Positions 24,043 to 37,574 of a DNA stretch of 64,000 nucleotides are shown piece after piece. The notes under the pieces are model-generated. The model was given only the letters and a program-made list of their open reading frames with translations. It ran no database searches and was not told the DNA's origin. Origin of the DNA: Paralvinella palmiformis (taxonomy: Eukaryota > Annelida > Polychaeta > Terebellida > Alvinellidae); assembly GCA_025642065.1 (NCBI GenBank), contig JAODUP010000011.1, positions 1,289,001 to 1,353,000 of the forward strand, given 5' to 3'. The position numbers and the translations under genes were made by a program. Each line of letters opens with the position of its first letter. Position 1 is the first letter of the stretch.

Positions 24043-27000
24043 TAATAATAATAATGTATATTTAATAAAGCGCTCTTACTAGCAGGAGCCAGAATAATAT
24101 GTCTCTAAAAACCCTGTAATGATTTAAAAGATAATAATTATTTATCTGTGAAAGCGACCTTAAATAGGCATGTTTTTAGAAGACAGTAAAATTTCCAAGA
24201 GACGACGCATTTCTAATATTTGCCGGCAACTTATTCCACAAAGTGGGGGCTGCAACACTAAACGCACAATCACCATATGACTTGAGCCGAGACACTGGCA
24301 CCTGCAATAGTATCTGACTGGATGACCTGAGTTTTCGAGATGACTTTCTAATGGACACTAGTTCACACAGGTATTCTGGCGCCATATCATTAATAGACTT
24401 ATTAACAAAATCTTAAAATGGATACGCCGTCTAACATGCCAATATGCGGTCTGCACTATTCTGAATTCGCTAAAGGCTATTAATGTTATAATCAGATATG
24501 CCATATAACAGGGAGTTACAATAGTCTATACGAGATGTAACAAAGGCATGGACTACAATTACAAGTGCCTCTTGTGTCAAGAATGCTTTTAAACAGTGGA
24601 TATTCTTAACATGGTAGTAGGCAGCTGGGCATATTGATGTGACATGTTCATGAATGTTACTACATTGGTCAAAAATAACCCCTAGATTATTTACTGACCC
24701 ATTGGGGTAATCGAAGATGCACCCATCTGTAATGCTGGTGTCTTTAGTGATTTAACACAATGTGGTGATGCCAAATATAAAATATTTGTTTTATTATCAT
24801 TTAGTTTTAGAAGATTTTGAGTTATCCATAGCCGAATATCAGCAATGCAATGTTCTAAATTCTTCAAGGAAGAGGAGAAATTTAACTCATTGTCAGGATC
24901 CAGTGATATATACAGCTGTATGTCATCAGCATACAAGTGATATTTAACCCCATATCGCTGCGCAATGATCCCAAAAGGACGGGTATACATTGTGAAAATC
25001 AGAGGAGCAAGAACTGAACACTGTGGTACAACAGATAACAAAAACTGAAAGTCAGATAAAATACCATGAACAGACACTCTCTGGGAGCGTTGTTCCAGAT
25101 AGGATCTAAACCATTCAAGTACTTTACCTGATAGACCAAACATGTATTTTAACCTAGAGAAAGGTACATTATGGTCCACTGTATCAAATGCAGCAGACAG
25201 CTCCAGAAGAATAAGTATTACTGGCTTACCTTGATCAATTGACATCATAATATAATTTTTCACTCGAACCAAGGCTGTTTCAGTGCTGTGACCACTTTTA
25301 TAGGCAGACTGTAGTGATTCATTAAGGCTATTATTGATTAAATATTTGTTTAGATGGAAAGCAACTGCCTTTTCTATAACTTTAGATAACAATGTAAGAT
25401 TTGAAACAGGTCTGTAATTGTTTAGAATATTACAGTCCATAGTGTGGTTTTTTATTAGTGGTTTTACAAGGGCAGCTTTCGTGGATCTTGGGAAAACACC
25501 CAGAGATAATGATTTATTAGCTATATTTGTAATTGGGTTTATCAGAACATCTAGACAATCTTTCACAAGCCATGTAGGCATAGGGTCAACTGCACAGAAA
25601 GCATTAGATGACTTTTTCAGCAACTGTCTGATATCAGTCTCTGTAGAAGGTTCAAATGTATCCATCATGGATATGCAGGACTATTCTACCAATGGCTTAC
25701 CCTGTGATAAGGTGCTGCATTGGATCCCACTATGTATAATTAATATTTTTTTGACAGAAGAAGTTATTAAAACAATGGACCATATCTTTATCTGAGTTGA
25801 TATTATTTGGGAGGACAGTTTGACTTTTATGTAATACTTTATTCACAAAACTGAAAACAATCCTTTGATTTCCCTTGGATGCTTTGATCTTGTTATTATG
25901 ATATTCAGATTTAGCAGAGGGAAGGGTATTTTTAACAAGAATTTTACTGACCTTGAACATTTCAAAATGAACACACAAACTGGTCCTGATCCACAGCTGC
26001 TCACAATACCTTCTGTGTCTCTTTGCAGCCTGTATGTTCTTATTATACCATGGAAGCATTGGTCTGCTTGGCATTTCCTTTGTCCTTAAAGGTGCATGTT
26101 GATCTACAATGTCTCTCAATGTACTTATCATAGAGATCCACCAGATGATCAACATCATCCGGTGGATTCAATACCAGAGAAGAGACTCGCAGATCAGCAA
26201 GAAAAGCCTCCTTGTTAATTGACTTATATCTTCTATATGAAATAACTTTAGCTGAAACAGATTGTTTCTGTTAAGATACATTAATGTTAACAAGGAAATG
26301 ATCAGACAGCATTGAAGACACAGACACACCCTTAATAAAATTGTCATAATCACTGGAGATAACAAGATCTAAGATGTGACCATGTCTGTGTGTTCTTTCT
26401 TGGACATGCTGCCTGAGATTGGCAGATCTAAGAATGTCAGCCAGTTGTTTGGTATCTGCATTCCTCTGGCAATCCCAATGTATATTGAAATCACCTAAGA
26501 TCAACAGCTGGCCACAGTTGGTAGCAAGAGAGTTAACAAATCCCGAAAATTCCTTGAAGAAATCTGCTGCTTTCAGGCCATTTTTCTTAGTGGGGTGTAA
26601 TCGGTAGATAATAGCTACACAAACACTTATCCCCCCAGATACAAAAGTCAGTTGGTAATTTTCAAAAGACAAAAAACGCAAATGGGTTTCACACTTCAAA
26701 GACTCCCCCACCTTTCTTGTGAATCCGAGCTGCATGATGAAATGAATATCCAGCTGGAGTCACATCACCAACAATATTCTGGTCTGAAACATTACCAGTC
26801 AGCCAAGTCTCTGTAATGACAAGAGCAGCAAGATCCATATCCTTAACAACATAAGATATTTCATCAGATTTATTACAGATCGACTGACAGTTAATAAGAC
26901 CAATACTTACATTTTGTACAGCTGTGCCATTATATGGTGTTATTGGCACAGTGATCAAGTTTTCCACTACGTGGGCGCATCACTAAGCAAATGTTATTAC

Positions 27001-27271
27001 TGTCATGGGGTCGTAAGGCAAGCAACTGATCTCTAGTATAATTCATTATAATTATAGAAATAAAATAAGTGAAAATTAAAAAATTAAACATACACAAGCA
27101 AAAACCGAGTTCTTATGGGAAACACTGGAAATGAGCAGTTAAAAAGAAAATACAAGAAATACAAATGAGCAGTTAAAAAGAAAATACAAGAAATACAAAA
27201 TAACTAAATATAAATTAAATCTATATTACATAATATGCAAAATAGACCAGTTTCACTGGTGTAACTTATCT
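24043..27271 (-). mobile_element. CR1/L2-type LINE B, endonuclease plus reverse transcriptase, nested in LINE A
   Basis: Read on the minus strand. Endonuclease motifs are GLINCQSICNK and ITETWL near 26,800-26,900 and LLILGDFNIHWD near 26,490. RT follows at 25,668-24,691: NYRPVSNLTLLSKVIEKAV, LQSAYKSGHSTETALV, ELSAAFDTVDH and YHLYADDIQLYISL. The C-terminal end at 24,385-24,176 reads APTLWNKLPANIRNASSLG. The tail is CTCCTGCTAGTAAGAGCGC and then ATT repeats. The usual PQGSVLGP motif is degraded to PQCSVLAP, and the frame breaks near 26,700, 26,200 and 25,700, so it is dead. AGCTGACAA flanks it on both sides. Confidence 0.93.
27131..27198. repeat. 34-bp tandem duplication
   Basis: A unit starting ATGAGCAGTTAAAAAG is repeated twice in direct succession. 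It lies in the 5' non-coding end of LINE B. Confidence 0.9.
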
Positions 27272-27280
27272 AGCTGACAA

Positions 27281-27604
27281 GGTCTCTATGGTCTGAGTCT
27301 GGAGCATTCTTAGCCGTACCAACAACACGTGGAGTGACATACAATAATAGATGTTTCAGAAAGGCTTCTGCAACCTCATGGAATAATATTCACCACCCTT
27401 GCAAGACCCTTGATACCTTCAAAAAGAAGATAAAAACTAACCTTTTTGTTTCAGCTTTCCCTAGCTGAATATTTTATGTATTTGGCTGGAAAGAATTATG
27501 TATTTTTAAAGATGAAAATCTGTTACATCTGTATGAATTATTTATTGTCAAGTTACCATTTTACAGGTTATATAGGGCAATTTATAAATTTCGTATATTA
27601 TTAT

Positions 27605-27612
<8 letters not shown>
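27281..27612 (+). mobile_element. LINE A, 3' continuation after the nested insertion
   Basis: The reading continues without a gap from 24,042: RSLWSESGAFLAVPTTRGV, ASATSWNNIHHPCK, FKKKIKTNLFVSAFPS, stop. Then comes a short 3' UTR with GGTTATATAGGGC and an ATT tail that runs into (TA)n. FKKKIKTNLF is the usual C-terminal motif of these LINEs. Confidence 0.92.
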
Positions 27613-27645
<33 letters not shown>

Positions 27646-29099
27646 TTGCAAATAAATTTAAACATCATGTCATAGCCATACTAATCAGTGACAGTTCTCC
27701 CAAATTTATGATTTGGATGATCTTGTGAGATCAACACAATAGAAGGTATCAAGGGAAACTGTGCTGCTTCAGTGTGATAAATTGAACGAATTTGGGGATG
27801 ATCTGACCTGTAAAGTCACATCTTTTCTATACATTTAGGGGATGACTGAGTTGTACTTAGTGGTTAATAAGGATGGGCATTTAAAGTTAGTATTCACATA
27901 GATTCACTATTGATAGTTGTCTCATGCTGAATACATACCAGAAACAAAACCTGATTCTGGAACTTTGAGATTATAATATTGCTTATTTTATCACTATATA
28001 TTGATACTTGTCAACTTCACAATGTCTGCAAAAAACAGGATAGTGTGTGGTTATAGTTTGATAAGACTAAAGCTGTGGGGGGAAACATTTTGTTGAGAAA
28101 TATACAAGAAATGTGGCAAAGATATGCCGGACTTGTCAACAAAATAATAATTATTAAAAAAAAATTAATTGAAATACAAATTCTGTAAATAAGTCTTCAA
28201 TAAAATTAATTATTATCATAACGTTTTGCTATGAGAAGAATTCTATGAGATTCACATCAGATCAGCTACAACTCTCTTATCCACGGAAGTGTTTGCTCTA
28301 AATATAATCAGGTGTTATCTAAATTTATCATAAATTGATTTGGCTTCACTTGCGGATTAGCATCAAGCTTCAATAGACGGACAGCCAGCGATGTATACAT
28401 ATCTAAGTCTATGGATATTTTCTAAGAAAAATTCTTTTAGACGTACAATATATATATATTTGCTACGAAAATTAATCATTATTCAGATATATACCTATCT
28501 GTCTAAAAGGAATCTGTGTCTCATAAAAATATAAGTTCTATGTAAATAATATCAGAATTGGAGAGTAAATCGATGTCTACAAGCTCAGCCTATCATTACG
28601 TATAGTGTATGTTCGTGTAAATCATAATGTAACGTTCAAGATTTGTTAAAATTCATTATGATTTAACGAAATCTTAAATATTGATAGACATGGCTTTCTC
28701 AATAACTTTTTTACAATATGATTAATTGGATAGTTTTATTAAGGTATTAATATTTGTAAATTAAGATGTGTATATGCTGAATAACCATTTTCACTTTTTA
28801 TGGTTTTATATCTGGACACTGATTTATACAAAGCAAATTAAGGTAAACATACGAAGGTGATGTTGATAAATTAAAGTAAAAAATAAATACGAAAGGTATT
28901 GAACTTCAATCAAACTAATTTATTAAAAAAATGAAACAGGCAAACATTCCTAAATAGTGTTGAAAACGATCACAGCATAGCAGTGGTGCTTTTATTAATG
29001 GGACATGTGCTTTCTATAAATTCTGTTATGTTACAAAGTAATAATAAAAAACATTTACAATATTAGTGCATAGATATATACGAGTGCATATATATATAT

Positions 29100-29149
<50 letters not shown>

Positions 29150-29257
29150 CAAAGCTAATCCTCAACAGACAAACACACGCGCGCGCGCACACACATATAT
29201 ATATATATATGTGCGTGTGTGGGCCCTTATAGATTGATGAGTATCCCAAACACGTAT
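27613..29257. other. Intergenic AT-rich DNA
   Basis: (TA)n at 27,613-27,638 and compound TA/CA repeats at about 29,090-29,225. The rest is unique AT-rich sequence with no recognised feature. Confidence 0.6.
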
Positions 29258-29259
29258 AT

Positions 29260-29294
<35 letters not shown>

Positions 29295-32200
29295 GAGGTG
29301 AAGAATGTTTTATATATAGATTGATGTATATATAGTTTTATTGATGTATAGATTTATGGAGGTATAGGTCTCAAACGATGTTTAGATGCTGATGTTCTGA
29401 GCCAGTGCCACTTTAAATGTATCCTAAAACCCACATTGCCGGTGCCAGACATCATATCTATTTCGATGCAGATTCCTTATTACATCAGTGGAAAAAGTAT
29501 GTCGTTAATAAATGTTTTACTCTACTAACTTTGCTATGAATAATGTAGAACCTGTATTGTCCTCTTATTTCGTCTTGGGAAATGACCTATTAATTTATAC
29601 AATGTAGTTTGATGGATTTATACTCCTGGAGGCGTTTGTTACTCTGGCAATCATCTCCATAGGTATTAAGCAGCGGGAAGAATTCCCCCCCCCATATTGT
29701 GAGTAATTAGATTCCACTCATATAGGGAAATTGTTGAAAGTATAACTATTATAACCGGACGTGCCATTCACACTTTCGGAGATATGCCTAACATTAGCTG
29801 TTCTCGACTGTAGGTTAAATAGATCATGTGGATAGGCATTCGAATTTAGATCTCATCGCATCTAACTGCATAAATTTAGGGGGGGGGGGGTAAATTAGAC
29901 GTTAATGAACGTTCGCTTAGTGATGAATGGAAATTATGAGGGATAGTTCTTCGCTTTGAGCCGACATTTCGTTCTAGTCCAGTAATAATCCATTGTGTAG
30001 TATTGCTACTTTGTTTTTTTTTTAGCTAAATCATATGTAGGTGGTGTAAATCTTATCAGGTGTTCAATAAACTGTAATGTTGGTTAACACACCGAGGGTC
30101 TATAAAAGGCCTAATCTTTCCATCAAGTTAGAGAACAACTTGCGACGCTAGACTAATCGGAAGGAGGTTTATCTAGAGTTGACATAGGCTGGATTTAATT
30201 AGTTATTCGAAACCAGAATAAAGCTTGTGAGAAATTAGGTTCCAATCATATGGGAAAATTGTTGAAAGTATAGCTATTTTAATCCCGACGTGTCATTCGC
30301 AGTTTCGTAGATCTGCCTGAAATCAGCTGTTCTAGACTATAGGTTAAGTAGATAAGGTGAATAGGCGCTTCAATTTAGCTGACACTACAACTAACTGAAT
30401 AACTTAGGGAGGGTAAACCTAGTCGTTTTTGAACATTCACTTAGTGTTGAATGGAAATTATGAGGGTTAGCTCTTCGGTTTGAGTAAATCAGATCATTTA
30501 TTCTGGTTTGAGACAACATTTTGTTCTAGTCAATAATAATCCACTGTGTAGTATTGCTAATTTTTATTGCTAAATCACTTTACTATTCTCATATGTAGGT
30601 AGTGTAAATCTTATCAGGTGTTCAATAAACTGTAATTTTTGGTTAAAGCGCCGAGGGTCTATAAAAGGCCTAACCTTTCCATCAGGTTAGAGAACAACTT
30701 GCGACGCTAGACTAATCGGAAGGAGGTTTATCTGTACAGTTGATATAGGCTGGATTTAATTAGTTATTCGAACCCAGAATAAAGCTGAGGTCAGCATCTG
30801 TTGGGTCGAAATGTTGTATGTATAAGTTTGTTTTGAACCACAGTAAATTACTGCTGAATGTAAACTGTGGTGTCAAATTTGTTATCTTGTGTATATAGTA
30901 ACTCGTCATTGAACCACACGTGTTATTTACTGTGAGATTAGTTCTCAACTAATATGTTTAGTGTGGGCGTGACATATTGGTTGTTTACAAAAAAAGGATT
31001 AGCTGTAACCCAGAGGTTGATGATTAGTCCAGAAACATTTATACGTATATATATATATATATATATATATATTGTGTGTGTGTGTGTGTGTGTGTGTGAG
31101 GGGGGGAGCGTTTTGAAGTTTTATAATATTTTAAATTGATGTATAAATATTTTGTATTGGTGTGTAGATTTATTGACGTAGAGGTCTCAAAGGCTGTTTA
31201 GATGTTACTCTTCTGATCTATTATCACTCTATATGTATGGTAAAACAAACACTGCGGGTGTCAGACATCGGACCCATTTCGATGCAGATTTCTTATTACA
31301 TCAATATAAGTGAGTTATGTGGTTATAATAACACACTTTACTGTATTAGCTTTGCTATATATGAGGTAGAATCTGTATTGCTATCCTGTTATATAGTCTG
31401 GCGAAATAACCTATTAATTCATATAATGCTTTTAGGTGGATTTATTCTCTTGGAAACGTTTGTTCCTCCGGCAATCATCTTGATGTGTATTTAGCTGCAG
31501 GTATAGTTTCCCCCCCATATTGTGAGTAATTAGGTTCCAATCATATGGGAAGATTGTTGAAAGTATAGCTATTTTAATCCCGACGTGTCATTCTCAGTTT
31601 CGTAGATCTGCCTTGAAATCAGCTGTTCTCGACTATAGGTTAAGTAGATCAAGTGGAATAGGCACTTTAATTTAGCTCACCCTACAACTAACTGAATAAC
31701 ACAGCGAGGCTAAATTGGGCGTTTTTCGACATTCATTTAGTGTTGAATAGAAATTATGAGAGTTAGCTTTTTGGTTTGAGTAAATCAGATAATTTACTCA
31801 GTTTTGAGACGACAATTTCGTTCTAGTCCTGTAATAATCCAGTGTGTAGTATTGCTACTTTTCTTTAGCTAAATCACTTTGCTATTCTCATATGTAGGTG
31901 GTGTAAATCTTATCACGTGTTCAATAAACTGTAATGTTGGTTAACACACCGAGGGTCTATAAAAGGCCTAATCTTTCCATCAGGTTAGAGAACAACTTGC
32001 GACGCTAGACTAATCGGAAGGTGGTTTATCTGTACAGTTGATATAGGCTGGATTTAGTTAGTTATTCGAACCCAGAATAAAGCTGAGGTCAGCATCTGTT
32101 GGGTCGAAATGTTGTATGTATAAGTTTGTTTTGAACCACAGTAAATTACTGCTGAATGTAAACTGTGGTGTCAATTTGTTATCTTGTGTATAAAGTAACT

Positions 32201-33596
32201 CGTCATTGAACCACACGTGTTATTTACTGTGTGATGTGTTTTCAAATAATAGTTTTAGTGTTGGCGTGACATATTGGTTGTTTTCAAAAAAAGGATCAGC
32301 TGTAACCCAGAGGCTGATGATTAGTCCAGAAACATGTGTACGTATATATGTGCAATGTGTAGGTATTTAAAGTTTTAAAATATTTTAGATTGATATATAA
32401 ATATTTTTATTGGTGTGTAGATTTATGTATGTAGAGGTCTGAAAGGCTGTTTAGATGTTGCTCTTCTGAGCTATTATCACTCTATATGTATGGTAAAACA
32501 AACACTGCGGGTGTCAGACATCGGACCCATTTCGATGCAGATTTCTTATTACATCAATATAAGTGAGTTATGTGGTTATAACAACACACTTTACTGTATT
32601 AGCTTTGCTGTATATGAGGTAGAATCTGTATTGCTATCCTGTTATATACTCTGGCGAAATAACCTATTAATTCATATAATGCTTTTAGGTGGATTTATTC
32701 TCTTGGAAACGTTTGTTCCTCCGGCAATCATCTTGATGTGTATTTAGCTGCAGGTACAGTTTCCCCCCATATTGTGAGTAATTAGGTTCCAATCATATGG
32801 GAAGATTGTTGAAAGTATAGCTATTTTAATCCCGACGTGTCATTCGCAGTTTCGTAGATCTGCTTGAAATCAGCTGTTCTCGACTATAGGTTAAGTAGAT
32901 CAAGTGGATAGGCACTTTAATTTAGCTCACCCTACAACTAACTGAATAACACAGCGAGGCTAAATTGGGCGTTTTTCGACATTCATTTAGTGTTGAATAG
33001 AAATTATGAGAGTTAGCTTTTTGGTTTGAGTAAATCAGATAATTTACTCAGTTTTGAGACGACATTTCGTTCTAGTCCTGTAATAATCCAGTGTGTAGTA
33101 TTGCTACTTTTCTTTAGCTAAATCACTTTGCTATTCTCATATGTAGGTGGTGTAAATCTTATCACGTGTTCAATAAACTGTAATGTTGGTTAACACACCG
33201 AGGGTCTATAAAAGGCCTAATCTTTCCATCAGGTTAGAGAACAACTTGCGACGCTAGACTAATCGGAAGGTGGTTTATCTGTACAGTTGATATAGGCTGG
33301 ATTTAGTTAGTTATTCGAACCCAGAATAAAGCTGAGGTCAGCATCTGTTGGGTCGAAATGTTGTATGTATAGGTTTGTTTTGAACCACAGTAAATTACTG
33401 CTGAATGTAAACAGCGGTGTCAAATTAGTTATCTTCTATATATAGTAACTCGTCATTGAACCACCCACACACGTGTTATTTACTGTGAGATTAGTTGTCA
33501 AATAATAGTTTTAGTGTTGGCGTGACATGTTGGTTGTTTACAAAAAAGGATTAGCTTTAACCCAGAGGTTGATGATTAGTCCAGAAACATCTATAC

Positions 33597-33647
<51 letters not shown>

Positions 33648-34392
33648 AGGGGGGGGGGTGTTATTTGAAGTTTTATAATATTTTAGATTGATGGATACAT
33701 ATTTTTATTGGTGTGTAGATTTATGGATGTAGAGGTCTCAAAGGCTGCTTAGATTTTGCTCTTCTGAGCTATTATCACTCTATATGTATGGTAAAACAAA
33801 CACTGCGGGTGTCAGACATCGGACCCATTTCGATGCGGATTTCTTATTACATCAATATAAGTGAGTTATGTGGTTATAACAACACACTTTACTGTATTAG
33901 CTTTGCTGTATATGAGGTAGAATCTGTATTGCTATCCTGTTATATAGTCTGGCGAAATAACCTATTAATTCATATAATGCTTTTAGGTGGATTTATTCTC
34001 TTGGAGGCGTTTGTTACTCCGACAATCATCTTGATGGATATTAAGCTGCAGGCAGAGTATTTCCCCCATATTGTGAGAAATTAGGTTCCAATCATATGGG
34101 AAGATTGTTGAAAGTATAGCTATTTTAATCCCGACGTGTCATTCGCAGTTTCGTAGATCTGCCTGAAATCAGCTGTTCTAGACTATAGGTTAAGTAGATC
34201 AGGTGAATAGGCGCTTCAATTTAGCTGACACTACAACTAACTGCATAACTTAGGGAGGGTAAACTAGGCGTTTTTGAACATTCACTTAGTGTTGAATGGA
34301 AATTATGAGGGTTAGCTCTTCGGTTTGAATAAATCAGATAATTTATTCTGGTTATATAGTGTGGCGAAATAACCTATTAATTCATATAATGC
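29258..34392. repeat. Tandem array of ~1.25-1.3 kb units
   Basis: The same block order recurs: TA or TA/TG microsatellite, an S1 block (starts near 29,424, 31,237, 32,490 and 33,788), an S2 block containing ATCATATGGG (near 29,715, 30,247, 31,540, 32,793 and 34,093), TATAAAAGG (30,101, 30,660, 31,958, 33,207), then AATAAA and an inverted repeat. TATA spacings are 559, 1298 and 1249 bp. The 559-bp unit lacks S1. The first S1 is strongly diverged; the other three differ by only a few bases. S1 has an 85-codon open frame in three copies, but the diverged copy lacks its ATG. Confidence 0.93.
30064..30884 (+). promoter_or_regulatory. Promoter-like / LTR-like block in the array (two copies here)
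   Basis: GAGGGTCTATAAAAGGCC is followed about 25 bp later by CATCAGGTTAGAG and about 90 bp further by AATAAA. The second copy then has ACCACAGT (30,837-30,844) and its exact inverse ACTGTGGT (30,864-30,871). TATA box, start region and polyA signal in this order resemble a retroelement LTR. No retroelement ORF is present. Further copies are at about 31,920-32,180 and 33,170-33,430. Confidence 0.4.
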
Positions 34393-35300
34393 AATCCGTT
34401 GTATTGTCAGATATAGTTATTTAGATCATACCCTTCCATTGTTTGTTCAATGTAGGTGTTTGAAAATTTTAGATATTGTAAAATTAAAAACCTTGATTAT
34501 AATCTATATAGCCAAAAATAACATGATACCTATCAATCTACAAAAAATGTCCATAACAATAGAAGAAATACTTTGATATGGTACCAGGTGTAGTACAAAA
34601 AGGTGTATGTAAGATTTTGTAAGACGTAATTAAAGTTAATGTCAAATAGTATAATGGGTGTTAAGTTATGGAATCAATGTTAAAATTATATTTTAAGCAT
34701 GTAATTAAAATATGTTCATTTCATTATATGACTGCTACCGACGCTGAGGCATATCCGTAATTTTATTTACTGTTGAAATACAACATATATGATAACATAT
34801 ACACAATAATATGTTATTGCTACAATAATTAATCATTTCAAAATTAAATTTATATGGATTTGATGTTGTTTCATAAAGATATAATTAAATATATTCCACA
34901 TCTTCTTATTATTAAATTTGTCATGAATTTGTTTTTATTGTTTTGTTAAGGGGGGGGGGGGGGGTTACATTATATAAGCAATGGTCCATGCATTCTCATT
35001 TTCAACATTCTGTTTACGTTTGCTTTCATTCAAATGATGTAATATGACTGTTGAAATAAACAATTTTAATTGAACTGAATTATATTAATACCAGTTCATA
35101 TTGATCTCTGAAAGAAAAAGGTTAATCCAATGGGGGAGAAGAACTCAATAATCTTTGAATTTGGATAATGCCACCAGAATGTGGAGTTGTATCACACATA
35201 TTATCGATAACTAAACTATTAAGATAAGATGTACAATTGTTATTGGAAAGCATATAAGTTAATTCAACAGTTTTACGTAGCCTTACAATATAGAAATGTG
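34393..35300. other. Intergenic AT-rich DNA
   Basis: Unique AT-rich sequence with a run of about 14 G near 34,950. No gene recognised. Confidence 0.6.
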
Positions 35301-35560
35301 ATTTGCGATATATTTGTAATAATTCTTCCTATGTACTTGTGATATGAAGCAAAGGTCTCGGGAGAACATTGACTTGTTTACTTGCCGTCTGACTTATGTT
35401 CGTGATAAAGTAATAAATATTTAACTTATTATCAATATAGAGTCCTAATAATTTAACACAATTTTCGGGCAAAATATCAATGGTGAATTCATCAGGACCA
35501 TATACATTACCAAAAACAATACATTGAAACTTTTCTGAATTTATTTTCATATTATTTGCA
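35200..35560 (-). mobile_element. LINE reverse transcriptase C-terminal fragment
   Basis: The minus strand encodes MKINSEKFQCIVFGNVYG, ENCVKLLGLYIDNKLNIYY and SQTASKQVNVL. This is the post-YADD segment of non-LTR reverse transcriptases (N-x-x-K-F-Q-x-x-x-F-G and V-K-x-L-G-x-x-I-D). It differs from LINEs A and B and seems to be another family. Both ends are eroded. Confidence 0.75.
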
Positions 35561-37359
35561 TTTTACCATCTTATACATTTGATAATAATACTTGTTTTAT
35601 CATTCAGACAAACACCAGAACAATTACAATTCTTACAAAAGAACTTGATGTAGGGTTACATGCTGATTCATCTTTAATTTCGAATACAGTAATTAATGAG
35701 CATAACAGGTAATGCTTACAAGACCGTGCATTGCTTCTATGAACTTTAAACTTGATTAAATTACCACATCGCAGCTGAACGTTGATAAGGGTAAAAACAG
35801 CTGATAGATTAAAATCGGACGAGAGAGTTTACGCTTAGTTAATGTATTCTAGTATTTAGTTTGATATTATAATCTGTGTTTTATACTGGTTCTATATGCA
35901 TAAAATAATATTATTCGAAGGAGATTACTTGAGGGAGGTTTTGTTTTGTTTCTTAAGCCGCCTTCTTTCTCAATTTTATCCGAAGTGGGATTCCAAAATG
36001 TTGTTGATGTCACTTACAGTCGTCAGAGGACAACACCATGGTTTCTCGCCGTTCAGTTTCTGGCTAAACCATCACTCGCATAATCCAAAGCAATTACTAC
36101 CCCATTAATAAAATAGGTCAACGCGGCCATATTGTTTTTTTTTCGCGTAATAGTCAAATATGCCACGGAATAGTATAAATGACCTGCATTTAAAAATCAA
36201 AGCCACTAGGCAATCCATGAAACCTTTTAAAATCAAATCTGAACAAAACGTTTGTTTGAGGCCATTTGGTGTTTTTAATAGTGGTTTGGAAAAAAACATT
36301 AATCTTTTGCTGCTTTACTTCTATCCTGTGACTACCTAAAGATCAGGGCCATAGATATATCATTTAGTAATAAACGTATTCATATTCACCGTCATTTCAA
36401 CAGTGGCATTTCTTTATATTAGCCCTTACCATATATATTTGATCTTTAAGTGGCTTTGAATAAGGTTACAGCTAGAGAGGGGTGTTATTTGGTGATAAAT
36501 GGGTTGAAACACAGTTCTTAGGTACCAGTTTTTGTAATTTGGTAAATGGATTAACTACTTTGAAACCAGTCAGGTTAATGAACTGACAAACGGAAACAGA
36601 AGGTTAGATGAAGGACAGGACAGATGACGGACATGAAAGCACCCAGATTAGTAATCACCCGTTGACAGTTATCTATGTCATTTTGAGGCTGGATGGGTGG
36701 ATGGATGGACAGACGAACGGAAATGCGAATTAACGAACGAACAAATAAAGATTCGTATGAAGGGACAGACACTCGGGGAAAGGGATGTAGGTGGGTATGT
36801 ATTCAGGGTTGGATGAATGGGTGAATGTACTAATGGATCGGTGGATGGATGGTTGTATCAGTGGGTGGATGGATGGATAGATGGATGGATGAACGGGTGG
36901 AAGGACGGATGGACGAAAGAAAATGTGGAGGATATCTTAGTGACCCGTCAAGTGACCAGTAATAGAAAAAATATGGCTGTGTTGACCAAACAATGGTAAA
37001 GAAAAGCCATCTATATTAGCTGCTTAGTAATAAACAACCATGTTTTACAGGCTGATGAAGGTTTCAGAAATGATGATGATGATGATGATATATATATTTT
37101 TAAATAAGCTTTACTAGCAAGGCGATTAAAAACGGTATGCAGTGATTGCACAAATAAGATGTATCTTAAACCTGATTATTAATTGTGACAGTCGCTTATA
37201 TTTACTGCAGAAAGCAACATTGAATAGGACGATCTTTAAATGTTTGAAGATGACGCATTTCTGATCTCTCCGAGCAGCCTATTTCAATAAATAACAGCCT
37301 GTACAACAAATGACTTTGGTATTACAGTAATACTCCCCCTAAACCCCACACACTAACAC

Positions 37360-37403
<44 letters not shown>

Positions 37404-37521
37404 CAAATATACATGTATATATTAATCCCAACTAGTGTCATAATCACCGCCGTTTAAGACTTTTACTCAAAATTCTGTTTCTAACACACACATGGACAAA
37501 TAAATAAACACACATTAGTTT

Positions 37522-37574
<53 letters not shown>

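Noticed and set aside
30778..30830. Hammerhead-ribozyme-like core in the array (CTGA ... GAAA)
   Set aside because: The required CTGANGA is not met (CTGAGGT), and the surrounding stems do not pair convincingly.
31237..34084. 85- to 98-codon open frames in the tandem array as a gene family
   Set aside because: They are near-identical because the units are recent copies. The diverged unit at 29,424 lacks the start codon and keeps no frame, and no motif is recognisable.
29258..34392. CRISPR-like or viral array
   Set aside because: Units are more than 1 kb with eukaryotic microsatellites, and there are no spacers or cas-like genes.
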